NCBI GenBank assembly: GCA_003481775.1
Contig: QULU01000004.1
Span: 62,001 to 126,000, forward strand
DNA: 64,000 nucleotides
Reading direction: 5' to 3'
DNA from: Clostridiaceae bacterium OM02-2AC
GTDB lineage: Bacteria; Bacillota_I; Bacilli_A; Erysipelotrichales; Erysipelotrichaceae
The translations under genes were made by a program, and so were the position numbers. Shown piece by piece: positions 37,542 through 46,960 of the stretch (position 1 is the first letter of the stretch; every line of letters begins with the position of its first letter). Under the pieces are notes generated by a model, which was not told the origin of the DNA, did no database searches, and saw only the letters and a program-made list of their open reading frames with translations.

Positions 37542-37967
37542 TCAACTGTACACAGCATCCAAGACAAAATCCAAGACAAGTTCATTATCATAGTCAACTT
37601 CTTTGCCATTTAAATCAATTGCAGTACCATGATATCTAAGGATAGTCTGCTTGTCTTTTATTTTAATATCAAGCTTTATATCACATGCCTTATAGGAATT
37701 CCCTATATTCTTAATCACATACTCATGCTGCATTATAAGATTTGTCATGTTCAATTCAACAGCTGCCGCAGGTGTAATACCATACCTTTCCCCATAAGAT
37801 ATATACGGTGCTTCAAGCTTATAGTCTCCCTCTTTGCCTATCCCTCCATCATCAACGTGGACACTGATTTCCGGATGATAAGAGCACCACAGAATAAAAC
37901 CGCCAATACCGGAAAGTATAACCAGCAGCATACAACATGCAAGTATGAGTTTCTTATATTTTTTCAT
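37542..37967 (-). CDS. Membrane-anchored extracellular protein of unknown function
   Basis: 141 residues. N-terminal KKYKK then a hydrophobic helix (LILACCMLLVILSGIGGFILWC) and an exposed domain of about 110 residues with a beta-sandwich feel: ELNMTNLIMQHEYVIKNIGNSYKACDIKLDIKIKDKQTILRYHGTAIDLNGKEVDYDNELVLDF. No family recognised. The twin Cys in the helix do not make a clear lipobox. Monocistronic, with no strong terminator seen. Confidence 0.6.
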   Translation of the reverse strand: MKKYKKLILACCMLLVILSGIGGFILWCSYHPEISVHVDDGGIGKEGDYKLEAPYISYGERYGITPAAAVELNMTNLIMQHEYVIKNIGNSYKACDIKLDIKIKDKQTILRYHGTAIDLNGKEVDYDNELVLDFVLDAVYS

Positions 37968-38592
37968 AGTCCTTCTCCCTGCCTTTTGTTATGACATTAT
38001 CATATATTGCATACCTGCATCCGATTTCCGGGTGAGCAGCCATAGAAAGTGTACCGTCGTTTACCAACTTGAATCAATGGTTGAAGATGCTTTCGCTGTA
38101 CGGTTCTGAAAGCAAGTATATGCAGTTCCTACCAGAATTTAATATCAAGATACATTGCAGCTTACATAAGCAATCTTAACATATCCATCCGTAATTAGAT
38201 AGTCTGTATTTCTCTCAACAATTACATAAGAAACAGTAGTACGGGTGATTATGCACGCAACTCTGCATCCAGATAACAGAACACTTTTCTTGATTCCAGC
38301 ACCTACATCCAAATGCGATACTATCAAAGAAGAACGCATTATATATATTCTCATAATGATATTTTTTCACATGATTTTCTTCCTCTGAAATCACAGGAAC
38401 CCTATATGTAAAAAATAAGATAGAAACGTATTCCCTATACAAGAAAAACCATGATACAATGAATGAAACTATGAGGAGGTTCTGACATGAACATATTGCA
38501 TATAACATTCTTTCCATTCGTAACCTCTTTAAAGGTCCGGCACTGCTTCCATCTGAACTAGAATATCGCTTAAGATGAAAGAGAGGTCCGTT
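37968..38592. other. Intergenic region before the AlbA-type gene
   Basis: About 625 bp. The minus-strand frames at 38215-38922 and 38529-38900 overlap the AlbA gene antisense and look like shadows. A 24-codon frame at 38487-38561 has a very good Shine-Dalgarno (GAGGAGG) and could be a leader peptide or the debris of a lost gene, because another frame over the same bases also reads as ordinary protein (NILSIRNLFKGPALLPSELEYRLR). Nothing else is seen. Confidence 0.35.
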
Positions 38593-40008
38593 ATGACAAT
38601 AGAAGAAATACTGCAGGGAGAATCCAAATATGTCGAATTCAAGGCATCCCTGCCAAAACGCAGTGAAACATACATAAAAACCATGATTGCCTTTGCAAAT
38701 ACAAGCGGGGGTTCTCTCATTATCGGAATTGATGACAGCCGATTCGTTGTTGGAGTAGACAAGGATACAGTCTTCCAAATTATGGATGCGATAGCCAATA
38801 CTGTTTCTGATAGCTGCGAGCCGCAAATTATACCAGATATCAGCTTCCAGACAATCGAAGGTAAGTGCATTATCATAGTTGAAATATATCCCGGTACCAA
38901 TCGTCCCTATTATCTGAAACACATCGGAAAGGAAAATGGGACTTATATCCGTGTGGCAGGAACTTCACGTCAGGCTGATGCAGTGAAAATTAAGGAGCTG
39001 GAACTGGAAGGAACACATTCTTCATGGGACGAGCAAATTTGTATTGGCTATGAGGTAAAGGCGGAAGCCATTGATAAGCTATGCCACGATATCCACATGT
39101 ACATGATGTCAGCAGTGGAATCAGCAGAAGAAAAAAAGAATATTCCTATGATTACCGAAGAACATCTTCTGAATTGGAGGCTTCTGAGAAAAACGGGTAA
39201 TCAGCTACAGGCCGCCAATGCCTTTGTATTGCTTACGAGCGATTATTTTAGATTTGCAAAAATACAATGTGCACTATTCAAGGGGTGTGACCGTGATGAA
39301 TTTCTGGATAAAAAGGAATATTCCGGCCCTCTATATGAACAGATTGAAGAGGCTTATCGCTTTGTTCTCCGACATATCAATCGAAGTGCAGAAATAAACG
39401 GGCTTGTCCGTAAAGAAAAATATGAGCTCCCTGTCGGTGCAGTACGCGAAATGATTATCAATGCCCAATGCCATAGAAACTTTATGGACACCTCCTGTGT
39501 ACAAGTGGCTCTGTTTGATGATCGTTTAGAGATTACTTCGCCCGGCATGCTGTATGGGGGGCTTACGCTTCAGGAAGCCTTACATGGACGATCAAAAATA
39601 AGAAATAAAGCAATCGCGGAGGTTTTCAACCGCATGGAATTGATTGAAGGATGGGGAACAGGAATTCGCCGTATTATGAAAAGAGCGAAGGAATATGAAC
39701 TTCCGATACCGGATTTTTTGGAAATAGGGGATACCTTTCGTGTCAATCTATACCGAAAAGATAGCAAAAAGCCGTTAAAAGCCGATAAAAAGCCGTTAAA
39801 AGCCGATAAAAAACCGTTATATGAAAATCGGCGGCAATTGATTACAAAGTATGTCAGTGAAAACGGCCGTATTTCCAACAGGGAAGCCAGACAGCTGCTG
39901 AATCTTGCGGAATCTACAACAAAGAGAATCCTGAAACAAATGGTCCTTGACGGATATCTGATCGAACAGGGAGAAAAGAAAAGCCGTATCTATTTACCTC
40001 ATAGATAA
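38593..40008 (+). CDS. AlbA_2 domain ATP-binding protein, putative transcriptional regulator
   Basis: 471 residues from ATG 38593 (GAGAGGT 6 nt upstream). N-terminal AlbA_2 (Schlafen-like) domain: ESKYVEFKASLPKRSETYIKTMIAFANTSGGSLIIGIDDS, IIIVEIYPGTNRPYYL, TYIRVAGTSRQAD. The middle is the ATPase-like C-terminal module of this family (GAVREMIINAQCHRNFMDTSCVQVALFDDRLEITSPGMLYGGLTLQEALHGRSKIRNKAIAEVFNRMELIEGWGTGIRRI). A lysine-rich linker with repeated KKPLKAD leads to a winged helix (ITKYVSENGRISNREARQLLNLAESTTKRILKQMV). Members are annotated as transcriptional regulators or phage-defence related; role here unknown. Confidence 0.85.
   Translation: MTIEEILQGESKYVEFKASLPKRSETYIKTMIAFANTSGGSLIIGIDDSRFVVGVDKDTVFQIMDAIANTVSDSCEPQIIPDISFQTIEGKCIIIVEIYPGTNRPYYLKHIGKENGTYIRVAGTSRQADAVKIKELELEGTHSSWDEQICIGYEVKAEAIDKLCHDIHMYMMSAVESAEEKKNIPMITEEHLLNWRLLRKTGNQLQAANAFVLLTSDYFRFAKIQCALFKGCDRDEFLDKKEYSGPLYEQIEEAYRFVLRHINRSAEINGLVRKEKYELPVGAVREMIINAQCHRNFMDTSCVQVALFDDRLEITSPGMLYGGLTLQEALHGRSKIRNKAIAEVFNRMELIEGWGTGIRRIMKRAKEYELPIPDFLEIGDTFRVNLYRKDSKKPLKADKKPLKADKKPLYENRRQLITKYVSENGRISNREARQLLNLAESTTKRILKQMVLDGYLIEQGEKKSRIYLPHR
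39766..39819 (+). repeat. 21-bp in-frame tandem repeat
   Basis: AAAAAGCCGTTAAAAGCCGAT occurs twice exactly (39766-39786, 39787-39807), with a third partial copy to 39819, encoding KKPLKAD KKPLKAD KKPL in the linker before the winged helix. Copy number probably varies between strains by slippage. Confidence 0.9.
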
Positions 40009-40078
40009 ACGGCTGTATAACACATAAATTCACCAGTCCAGACATGTATTTCATATATGCAGGACTGGTTTTTATCAA

Positions 40079-40510
40079 TCAAAATTTTTCCTTTTCCGTA
40101 TTCTCTTCCAGCTTTTTCAGACAGCTTTCCAAATCATAGGACAACAGCTCACCAAAGTCCAGCGCAAGCTTCGTGCGTTGCTGCTCATAGATACCAAGAC
40201 GAAGAGCGTCCTCCTTTCTTTTTTTTAATGCAAGGTAAGCCTGCAAGGTTGCAGCTTCTCTGAAAAACAGAATATTGTAGTGACCCTTGTTTAAACGAAA
40301 TGGAAAAAGATCTGTAATCAACAGCTCCCTTTCTTCATAATACTGAATACCATACTGCCTGCATAGCTGTTTGGCATAGGGCAAAAGGCTGCACAGTTCT
40401 TCCTCGCTGTTGATAGGATGCGACAGTGCAAGCTTTTTCACGCCTGCTGCCACGATTTCACAAAAAGCATCCATAACACCGCAGTGATACCAATAATCTT
40501 TATCGTTCAT
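40079..40510 (-). CDS. Hypothetical protein
   Basis: About 143 residues from ATG 40510 (TTGGAG 7 nt upstream); the frame opens earlier at 40531. Soluble and helical, without signal: MNDKDYWYHCGVMDAFCEIVAAGVKKLALSHPINSEEELCSLLPYAKQLCRQYGIQYYEERELLITDLFPFRLNKGHYNILFFREAATLQAYLALKKRKEDA. No family recognised. It follows the M20 deacetylase gene by 77 bp in the same direction and may be co-transcribed with it. Confidence 0.65.
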   Translation of the reverse strand: MNDKDYWYHCGVMDAFCEIVAAGVKKLALSHPINSEEELCSLLPYAKQLCRQYGIQYYEERELLITDLFPFRLNKGHYNILFFREAATLQAYLALKKRKEDALRLGIYEQQRTKLALDFGELLSYDLESCLKKLEENTEKEKF

Positions 40511-40587
40511 GACATTCTCCAATCCTTCCATACCTGCAGCATAGTTTTAAAAAGCACAATCATGCAGTATTTGTAAATCCACAGGCC

Positions 40588-41685
40588 TTATTCCATCCTG
40601 CTCAGCTTGCAGTATTCTTTAACCCCTGCTTCCAGTACCTCTTCATCGAAGTCGAAATTGTGGGCATGCAGAGCGATTCCGGTGCCTGTCCCAAGAAAAA
40701 AGAACACGCCCGGCACCTTACGCTGATAATGAGCAAAATCCTCGGCTATCATTTCCGGCTTCTCCAACAGCACGATATTCGGATCCAGCTTCCGCACCTG
40801 ATCCACAAGTGCAGCATCATTCAGGACAGCAGGATACCCGGTATTGATATCAAACGAGAATTCCGCTCCCTGTTCTTCATACGGCTTAGCCAGCTCGATG
40901 AGCCGCTGTTTCATAAACTGGTAGGTTTCATCCTGAAAAGCACGAAGGGTCCCTTCCATACGGGCAGCATTCGCCACCACATTGCGAACCGTACCACTCT
41001 TCAGCAAGCCGAAACGCAGCAGACGATAGGTTTCAGGCTGCAGCTCCTCCTGTTCCATCTTATATACATCGAGCAGATAGCGCGCCGCAATCTCCATCGC
41101 ATCAATGCCTTCCTTATATTTTGCCGCATGTGCGCTTTTTCCGGTGATATCGATATTCACCTCACTGGAGCGCGCCATAAATTCATTTTTACGTGTGGCA
41201 ATTACCCCCTTGTCCAGCATCGGCCATACATGGAAACCGAAAATACGTTTGATCTGATACTGTTCAAAGATACCGCTTTTGCACATCGGCTCCGCTCCAC
41301 CCGGTGTCTCCTCTCCCGGCTGAAAAATCAATACCACATTGTGCGGCAGCTCTTTATAATAGTCGGACAGCTGGCAGGCAAATTCCAGCAGCATTGCCAT
41401 GTGACCGTCATGCCCGCAGGCATGCATGCACCCTGTGTGTCTGGAAGTAAATGCTCTGCCGGTTGCTTCCGTAACCGGTAATGCATCCATGTCGCTGCGA
41501 AAGGCAATGCTTTCCTTTTTTCCTGCATCAAAAAAAGCCACAACACTGCTTGGAATCGGTGAGCTTAGCGTACAGGGAAGATCCCTGAGAGCCTCTTGTA
41601 TATACCGCTGTGTTTTCGGCAGATGCAGCTCCAGCTCCGGAATCTGGTGCAAATCCCTGCGAAATGTTTGTATTCTCTCTAACAT
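40588..41685 (-). CDS. M20-family metal-dependent amidohydrolase (possible N-acetyldiaminopimelate deacetylase)
   Basis: 365 residues from ATG 41685; the ATG three codons earlier directly abuts GGGAGG. M20D features: DLHQIPELELHLPKTQRYI, FRSDMDALPVTEATGRAF, the metal-binding MHACGHDGHMAMLLE, IFQPGEETPGGAEPM, the dimerisation region around SAHAA and ...LHAHNFDFDEEVL. The family includes hippurate, indoleacetyl-amino acid and N-acetyldiaminopimelate deacetylases. It diverges from the lysine operon, which uses DapH (acetylated intermediates) but lacks a deacetylase, so N-acetyl-LL-diaminopimelate is an attractive substrate. That is inference from neighbourhood. Confidence 0.8.
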   Translation of the reverse strand: MLERIQTFRRDLHQIPELELHLPKTQRYIQEALRDLPCTLSSPIPSSVVAFFDAGKKESIAFRSDMDALPVTEATGRAFTSRHTGCMHACGHDGHMAMLLEFACQLSDYYKELPHNVVLIFQPGEETPGGAEPMCKSGIFEQYQIKRIFGFHVWPMLDKGVIATRKNEFMARSSEVNIDITGKSAHAAKYKEGIDAMEIAARYLLDVYKMEQEELQPETYRLLRFGLLKSGTVRNVVANAARMEGTLRAFQDETYQFMKQRLIELAKPYEEQGAEFSFDINTGYPAVLNDAALVDQVRKLDPNIVLLEKPEMIAEDFAHYQRKVPGVFFFLGTGTGIALHAHNFDFDEEVLEAGVKEYCKLSRME

Positions 41686-41791
41686 GTGCTTCATCCTCCC
41701 TGCTCTATGTTATGTTTATTATATAGGAAACCATCCCTCATGTAAATATTTTCATTTTATGAAATTTATACATTTAATTTTCATAAAACGG

Positions 41792-41820
41792 TTGTAATTT
41801 ACCTTAAATAGTGATATGAT
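41792..41820 (+). promoter_or_regulatory. Promoter of the lysine operon
   Basis: -35 TTGTAA (41792-41797), 17-bp spacer, -10 TATGAT (41815-41820), ending 11 bp before the first riboswitch base. Confidence 0.75.
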
Positions 41821-41831
41821 ACAGAAAAATA

Positions 41832-41985
41832 GATAGAGGCGCGGGAGCGACTACATCAGCTGGAGTCGGCAGACACCTGACAGCTGGTTTCAGCAATTCC
41901 GCCGAACTGCAGTCTTAGGCATAAGGCTGTGGTGGGTTTATGGAGAAGATCCATAAAACTGTCTACCATCAGTAGATGTGCTATC
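41832..41985 (+). promoter_or_regulatory. Lysine riboswitch (L box)
   Basis: P1 is closed by GATAG (41832-41836) and CTATC (41981-41985). Inside are the L-box marks GAGGCGC, the ACTAC segment, GGAGTCGG, CCGAA-containing arm and GGTGGG. Located directly before lysA with a terminator downstream, it should repress the operon when lysine is high. Confidence 0.85.
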
Positions 41986-42008
41986 ATTATTGTCATAGGA
42001 TTAACTAC

Positions 42009-42047
42009 AATGTCAGTAAGGGTACACGTCCCCTGCTGGCATTTTTT
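42009..42047 (+). terminator. Terminator of the lysine riboswitch
   Basis: AATGTCAGTAAGGG, small loop, CCCCTGCTGGCATTTTTTT: long stem with a few mismatches or G-U pairs and a U-run, 16 nt before the lysA start. It is the expression platform of the riboswitch. The longest lysA frame runs through this element, so those upstream codons are not used. Confidence 0.8.
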
Positions 42048-42062
42048 AATGAGGTGATGGAA

Positions 42063-43349
42063 ATGAGTAAAAAAGTGTTGGAAATATCCGGAGTATCCGT
42101 TGAACAGCTGGCCAATGCCTGCGGTACCCCGTTATATGTGTATGATGAGAACAAAATCACGCAGAAAATGAGTCAGTTTCATGAGCTGTTTCAGAGTGAG
42201 GATTTTGAAACCGAGGTTCTGTATGCGTCCAAGGCATTCTCCTGCAAGGCTATCGTTCAGATGGCGGCAGTCCACGGTCTGTGTCTGGATGTCGTCAGCG
42301 GCGGCGAGCTGTTTACAGCCATGCAGGCAGGCTTCCCAATGGAAAAGGTTTATTTTCACGGCAACAATAAAACATGGGATGAGCTGATTATGGCACTGGA
42401 AGCAGGCGTCGGCTGCATCGTTGTCGATAACGCCATGGAATGCGAGCTGCTGGTAAAAGCGGCACAGCGGGTCGGGACCGCCGTGCGTACATTGATTCGT
42501 GTAAATCCGGGTGTGGAGGCGCATACCCATAAATATATCGTAACGGCCCATCTGGACAGCAAATTCGGTATCTCCATCAGCCATATGGAGGATATCCGGG
42601 ATATGATTCAGACGCTGACAAGTATTCCGAATATCACCTTTGAAGGATTCCACGCACATATCGGATCCCAGATTTTTGATAAGGATGCCTATGTTGCGGA
42701 AATTCAGACGCTGATGAAATTTGTGGACGATTTGCGCAAGGCCTACGGAATTACCACCACAGCATTAAATCTGGGTGGCGGCTTTGCGGCTTACTATACG
42801 AGTGAGGATCACCCGATTCCGCTGCAGGAGGTGTGCCAGACAATTCTGGATACCTGCAAATGGGAGCGGGACCGTTATCATCTGCCGTTGGAAAAGCTGA
42901 TGATTGAACCGGGACGAAGCATTGTCGCGGAAGCAGGCTCCACCCTGTATCGCGTCGGCTATCAGAAGCAGACGGAAAACAAAAAGTATATCTTTGTGGA
43001 TGGCGGTATGTCGGACAACATTCGTCCGGCGCTTTATCAGGCAGCCTATGCCTGTGATATTGCGAACCGTATGGATGAGGAAAAAAGCGAAACGGTCACT
43101 GTTGCCGGAAAATGCTGTGAATCCGGAGATATTCTGGTGGAGAACGTACAGCTGCCGCACGCACAGACAAATGATCTGTTAATCTTGTATACGACAGGTG
43201 CCTACGGCTACAGTATGGCGAGCAATTACAATCGTCTGGGAAGACCGGCTGTCGTCTTCGTAAAGGATGGTAAGGTACGCTTTGTTGTAAAACGCGAAAC
43301 ATATGAGGATATGTGTAAGCTGGAATGTGATGAGGAAATCAAAGTATGA
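42063..43349 (+). CDS. lysA: Diaminopimelate decarboxylase
   Basis: 428 residues from ATG 42063 (GAGGTG upstream; the frame extends back to 41976 through the riboswitch). PLP enzyme of the alanine-racemase fold: Schiff-base Lys in VLYASKAFSCKAIVQ, VSGGELFTAMQAG, HAHIGSQI, LNLGGGFAAYY, MIEPGRSIVAEAG, GKCCESGDIL and GAYGYSMASNYN. It converts meso-diaminopimelate to lysine. First gene of a six-gene operon; its stop overlaps lysC (ATGA). Confidence 0.95.
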   Translation: MSKKVLEISGVSVEQLANACGTPLYVYDENKITQKMSQFHELFQSEDFETEVLYASKAFSCKAIVQMAAVHGLCLDVVSGGELFTAMQAGFPMEKVYFHGNNKTWDELIMALEAGVGCIVVDNAMECELLVKAAQRVGTAVRTLIRVNPGVEAHTHKYIVTAHLDSKFGISISHMEDIRDMIQTLTSIPNITFEGFHAHIGSQIFDKDAYVAEIQTLMKFVDDLRKAYGITTTALNLGGGFAAYYTSEDHPIPLQEVCQTILDTCKWERDRYHLPLEKLMIEPGRSIVAEAGSTLYRVGYQKQTENKKYIFVDGGMSDNIRPALYQAAYACDIANRMDEEKSETVTVAGKCCESGDILVENVQLPHAQTNDLLILYTTGAYGYSMASNYNRLGRPAVVFVKDGKVRFVVKRETYEDMCKLECDEEIKV

Positions 43350-44545
43350 ATGTTGTAGAGAAGTATGGAGGAACAAGCGTTGGCACGATTGCGCAGATCA
43401 AGGCGATCGCAGCACATGCGGCAAAGCTGAAGGCACAGGGTGATCAGGTGGTCATTGTGGCAAGCGCCATGGGAAAGACAACCAACAAGCTGATTGCCAT
43501 GGCAAAGGAAATCGGAGAGCATGTCAATGAGCGCGAGCTGGATTCCCTGCTTTCCACTGGGGAACAGAGAACCATCACCCTGCTTGCGATGGCCATTGAT
43601 GCGCTGGGTGTACCGGCAGTCTCTTTGACCGGCTACCAGTGTGGGTTCATAACCAGTGATCACCATTCTCATGCACGCATTATGGATATTGACATCACGC
43701 GGCTAAAGCAGCATCTGGAGGATGATAAGGTTGTCGTTGTTGCGGGCTTTCAGGGAGCGAACGAGGTCGGGGATATCACGACACTGGGACGAGGAGGTAG
43801 CGATACCACCGCCGTTGCACTTGCGGCAAAGCTGGGCTGGGAGTGTCATATCTTTACCGATGTCAACGGCGTGTATACCATTGACCCCAGAATGTATCCG
43901 CATGCGAAACGTTTGCACGAAATCACATATAATGAAATGATGCAGATGGCGTGTCTCGGTGCCGGGGTGCTGGAAACAAGAAGTGTCGAGCTTGCCAGCA
44001 AATACGGCGTGCGTCTGTATCTGGGAAGAGCACTGGAAGAGAATTTAGACAAAGGAACGTATATTATGGAAAAAACGAAGCATCTGGAAGACATGCCGAT
44101 CACAGGTATCAGCATCAAAGAAGATTATGCAATTATGAGGGTAAACGATCTGCCCAATGACGGAAAGTTTCTGAACTCGCTGTTTGCGATGATATCACAG
44201 CTGGATATCAACCTGGATACCATATCCCAGCAGCTGACTCATGACGGCAAGGTCAATTTCGCTTTTTACTGCAACAAACAGCAATCCGATGTGATTTTGA
44301 AAAATATTGATAAGCTGCATTCCCGCTATCCGATCTCCCGTCTACTTGGCTTTGTAAAGCTGTCAATCGTCGGCGTGGGGATTTCCACACACAGCGGTAT
44401 TGCCGCAAAGGTTCTGACTACACTCAGCGATCACAATATCCGCTATTACCAGATTACCTCCAGTGAGATTTCCATCTCTTTGACCATTGAGGAAAAGGAT
44501 AAGCTGAAGGCGGTTGAGGTGCTGGGAAAGGCCTTTGACCTATGA
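43346..44545 (+). CDS. lysC: Aspartate kinase
   Basis: 399 residues. Kinase signature KYGGTSVGTIAQI at the N-terminus, SAMGKTTNKL, the FQGANEVGDITTLGRGGSDTTAVALAAKLG segment, DVNGVYTIDPRMYPHAKRLHEITYNEM and GAGVLETRSVELA. Two ACT domains follow (ITGISIKEDYAIMRVNDLPNDGKFLNSLF; VGVGISTHSGIAAKVLTTLSDHNIRYYQITSSEISISLTIEE), giving feedback control by lysine and/or threonine. First committed step of the pathway. Overlaps lysA and dapF by 4 bp each. Confidence 0.95.
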   Translation: MNVVEKYGGTSVGTIAQIKAIAAHAAKLKAQGDQVVIVASAMGKTTNKLIAMAKEIGEHVNERELDSLLSTGEQRTITLLAMAIDALGVPAVSLTGYQCGFITSDHHSHARIMDIDITRLKQHLEDDKVVVVAGFQGANEVGDITTLGRGGSDTTAVALAAKLGWECHIFTDVNGVYTIDPRMYPHAKRLHEITYNEMMQMACLGAGVLETRSVELASKYGVRLYLGRALEENLDKGTYIMEKTKHLEDMPITGISIKEDYAIMRVNDLPNDGKFLNSLFAMISQLDINLDTISQQLTHDGKVNFAFYCNKQQSDVILKNIDKLHSRYPISRLLGFVKLSIVGVGISTHSGIAAKVLTTLSDHNIRYYQITSSEISISLTIEEKDKLKAVEVLGKAFDL

Positions 44546-45363
44546 TTCCGGTAACCAAATATCATGGCTGCGGAAATGATTTCATCATTACCGATTGGGA
44601 GCTGTTAAAACATCAGAGCATTGAGAGCTTCGTCATACGTGTTTGTGACCGGCATACGGGAATCGGTGCAGACGGCTGTATTCTGGTGAAGCAGAAGCCG
44701 CTGGAGATGGTATTCTACAATGCGGATGGCTCTCGCGCACCGATGTGCGGTAACGGGATTCGCTGCTTTGCGAAATACTGTTATGATGAGGGTATTGAAA
44801 CCGCTGAGGAATATGATGTGGAAACGCTGGCAGGAGTCAAGCATGTGACACGGGTATCTCTAGAACCGTTTCAGGTACGTATTGATATGGGAACCTGGGA
44901 TGATGATCCCAAAAGCATTCAGGTGGATGCGCTGAAGGAGCCTGTTATGGGATATGAGCTGCCTGTGGGGGATAAAAGCGTAACGGTGTACAGCTTCTTT
45001 ATGTCAACGGTACATACCGTTGTGTTTGTATCCGATGCCTTTGCCTATGATTATAACGACATCGGGCATGCGATCTGTCACCATCCCCTGTACAGAGAAC
45101 AGACAAATGTCAACTTTGTGCAAATCGTGGATGCAAATACTTTGCAGATGGTGACATATGAGCGGGGTGTCGGTATGACACTGGCCTGTGGAACCGGCGC
45201 CTGTGCCGCAGCACGCATCGCCCATGAGAAGAAGGGCTGCGCAGCAAATCTGAAAATTATATTAAAGCGTGGAGAGCTGCATATTGATATCGATGATCAG
45301 CAGCACGTCCACATGTTTGGTCCTGCCGAAAGGATCCTGAAAGGAGAAGTTGCATATGTTTAA
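44542..45363 (+). CDS. dapF: Diaminopimelate epimerase
   Basis: 273 residues. Two catalytic Cys: APMCGNGIRCFAKYC (near 73) and TLACGTGACAAARIAH (near 215). N-terminus VTKYHGCGNDFIITD is typical. It interconverts LL- and meso-diaminopimelate, feeding both cell wall and LysA. Placed between lysC and dapA with overlaps at both ends. Confidence 0.95.
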   Translation: MIPVTKYHGCGNDFIITDWELLKHQSIESFVIRVCDRHTGIGADGCILVKQKPLEMVFYNADGSRAPMCGNGIRCFAKYCYDEGIETAEEYDVETLAGVKHVTRVSLEPFQVRIDMGTWDDDPKSIQVDALKEPVMGYELPVGDKSVTVYSFFMSTVHTVVFVSDAFAYDYNDIGHAICHHPLYREQTNVNFVQIVDANTLQMVTYERGVGMTLACGTGACAAARIAHEKKGCAANLKIILKRGELHIDIDDQQHVHMFGPAERILKGEVAYV

Positions 45364-46237
45364 TGTTAAAGGAAGTATTGTCGCTCTGGTAACTCCGTTT
45401 CATGAGGATGGAAGTGTGAATTTTAATAAGCTGAAGGAAATTCTGGAATGGCATGTGGAAAACGGAACCGATGGCATTCTGGTTCTGGGTACAACCGGGG
45501 AATCCAGCACCATGACGCATGAAGAGGATGATGCAGTTGTGGAATGCACCCTGCAGATAATCAAAGGAAGAATACCTGTTATTGTCGGCAGCGGCTCCAA
45601 CTGTACGGAGACTGCGGTTGAAAAGAGTAAGAAATATGCCGATATGGGAGCTGATGCACTGCTTGTGATTTCTCCCTATTACAATAAGGCCAATGCGCAG
45701 GGCATGATTGCTCATTTCACTGCGGTAGCGGATGCTGTGGACAAACCGATCATTCTTTATAATGTGCCGGGCAGAACCGGATGCAGTATCAGTGAGGAAG
45801 CCGTCAAGGTGTTAAGCAAGCATGCGAATATCTGCGGAATCAAGGAAGCAAGCGGAAACATCGCATATGCCGCAGGCATTGCACGGTATCTGAACGATGA
45901 CTTCGTTATGTTCAGCGGAAACGACGATATGGTCATTCCCCTGTTATCGCTTGGCGGCAGCGGTGTCATTTCCGTATGGGCAAATATCATGCCAAAGGAA
46001 GTGCACGAAATGGTGCACAATTACCTGAACGGGAACACAGACGCAGCGCTTGCGACACAGTTAACTTATCTTGATCTGATTCACGCCCTGTTTATCGAGG
46101 TTAATCCGATTCCTGTCAAGGAAGCCCTGAACATGATGGGCAAGGAGGTCGGCGGATACCGTCTTCCGCTATGCGAAATGGAGGAAGCTCACCGCAAGGC
46201 ACTGTTCAGTGAAATGAAAGAGGCCGGTCTATGTTAA
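45356..46237 (+). CDS. dapA: 4-hydroxy-tetrahydrodipicolinate synthase
   Basis: 293 residues from ATG 45356 (AAAGGAG upstream), overlapping dapF by 8 bp; an in-frame TTG two codons earlier is less likely. Family motifs: GSIVALVTPFHEDGSVN, VLGTTGESSTMTHEE, VIVGSGSNCTETAVEKSKKYADMGADALLVISPYYNK, the catalytic Tyr in IILYNVPGRTG and Schiff-base Lys in ICGIKEASG. It condenses pyruvate with aspartate semialdehyde. Confidence 0.95.
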   Translation: MFNVKGSIVALVTPFHEDGSVNFNKLKEILEWHVENGTDGILVLGTTGESSTMTHEEDDAVVECTLQIIKGRIPVIVGSGSNCTETAVEKSKKYADMGADALLVISPYYNKANAQGMIAHFTAVADAVDKPIILYNVPGRTGCSISEEAVKVLSKHANICGIKEASGNIAYAAGIARYLNDDFVMFSGNDDMVIPLLSLGGSGVISVWANIMPKEVHEMVHNYLNGNTDAALATQLTYLDLIHALFIEVNPIPVKEALNMMGKEVGGYRLPLCEMEEAHRKALFSEMKEAGLC

Positions 46238-46950
46238 ATGTACTCGTTGCAGGCTATGGAAAAATGGGAAAAATGATTGTGGAAACCATTGAGCAAAGTG
46301 ACGATATGAAGGTCGTTATGATTGCCGACGGTACCAATCATCCCGATATATCCACCTTGCAGGAGCATGTGGATATCGTCATCGACTTTTCCCATCCGGA
46401 CAATCTGGTATGGATCAAGCCGTTTGTGCTGAAGCATGCATGTGCTTATATCTGCGGCACCACCGGGCATAATGATATTCAGAAGCGACAGGTGGAGGAG
46501 CTAAGCAGTGTTGCACCGGTTGTATTTCAGGCGAATTTCTCCCTTGGAATCGCTGTCTTCCAGGAGGTTCTGCAAATGATTACACCGATGCTGGAGGAAA
46601 GCTTTGATATGGAGGTTGTGGAAAAGCACCATAACCAGAAGCAGGACGCGCCAAGCGGTACCGCCAAAATGCTGGTAGCTGCCATGAACAGGGAGCATAC
46701 ATACCGGGAGGTACACGGAAGGAACGGCTTTGTAGGAAAACGGCAGAAGGAAATCGGTATACACGCCGTGCGCGGTGGAACAGTTGCGGGAGAGCATGAT
46801 GTTTACTTTTTTGGAGATGATGAAATCTTTGAAATTAAGCACACTGCCAACAGCCGTAAAATCTTTGTGAATGGCGCATTGCGCGCTGCACGCTTTGCAG
46901 TCACACAGAAGCCGGGCATGTATACCATGAAGGATATTCTGTTCGCATAA
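46231..46950 (+). CDS. dapB: 4-hydroxy-tetrahydrodipicolinate reductase
   Basis: 239 residues. Dinucleotide loop [25 protein letters not shown], and the catalytic segment [19 protein letters not shown]. At 239 residues it is somewhat shorter than the E. coli enzyme, in line with Gram-positive forms. NAD(P)H-dependent. Overlaps dapA by 7 bp and is followed by dapH after 10 bp. Confidence 0.95.
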   Translation: MLNVLVAGYGKMGKMIVETIEQSDDMKVVMIADGTNHPDISTLQEHVDIVIDFSHPDNLVWIKPFVLKHACAYICGTTGHNDIQKRQVEELSSVAPVVFQANFSLGIAVFQEVLQMITPMLEESFDMEVVEKHHNQKQDAPSGTAKMLVAAMNREHTYREVHGRNGFVGKRQKEIGIHAVRGGTVAGEHDVYFFGDDEIFEIKHTANSRKIFVNGALRAARFAVTQKPGMYTMKDILFA

Positions 46951-46960
46951 GGAGGAAGCT

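Noticed and set aside
38215..38922. A 235-residue minus-strand frame
   Set aside because: Half of it is antisense to the AlbA-type gene and the rest is low-complexity; no ribosome binding site.
41976..42062. N-terminal extension of lysA
   Set aside because: These codons encode the end of the lysine riboswitch and its terminator; ATG 42063 has the ribosome binding site.
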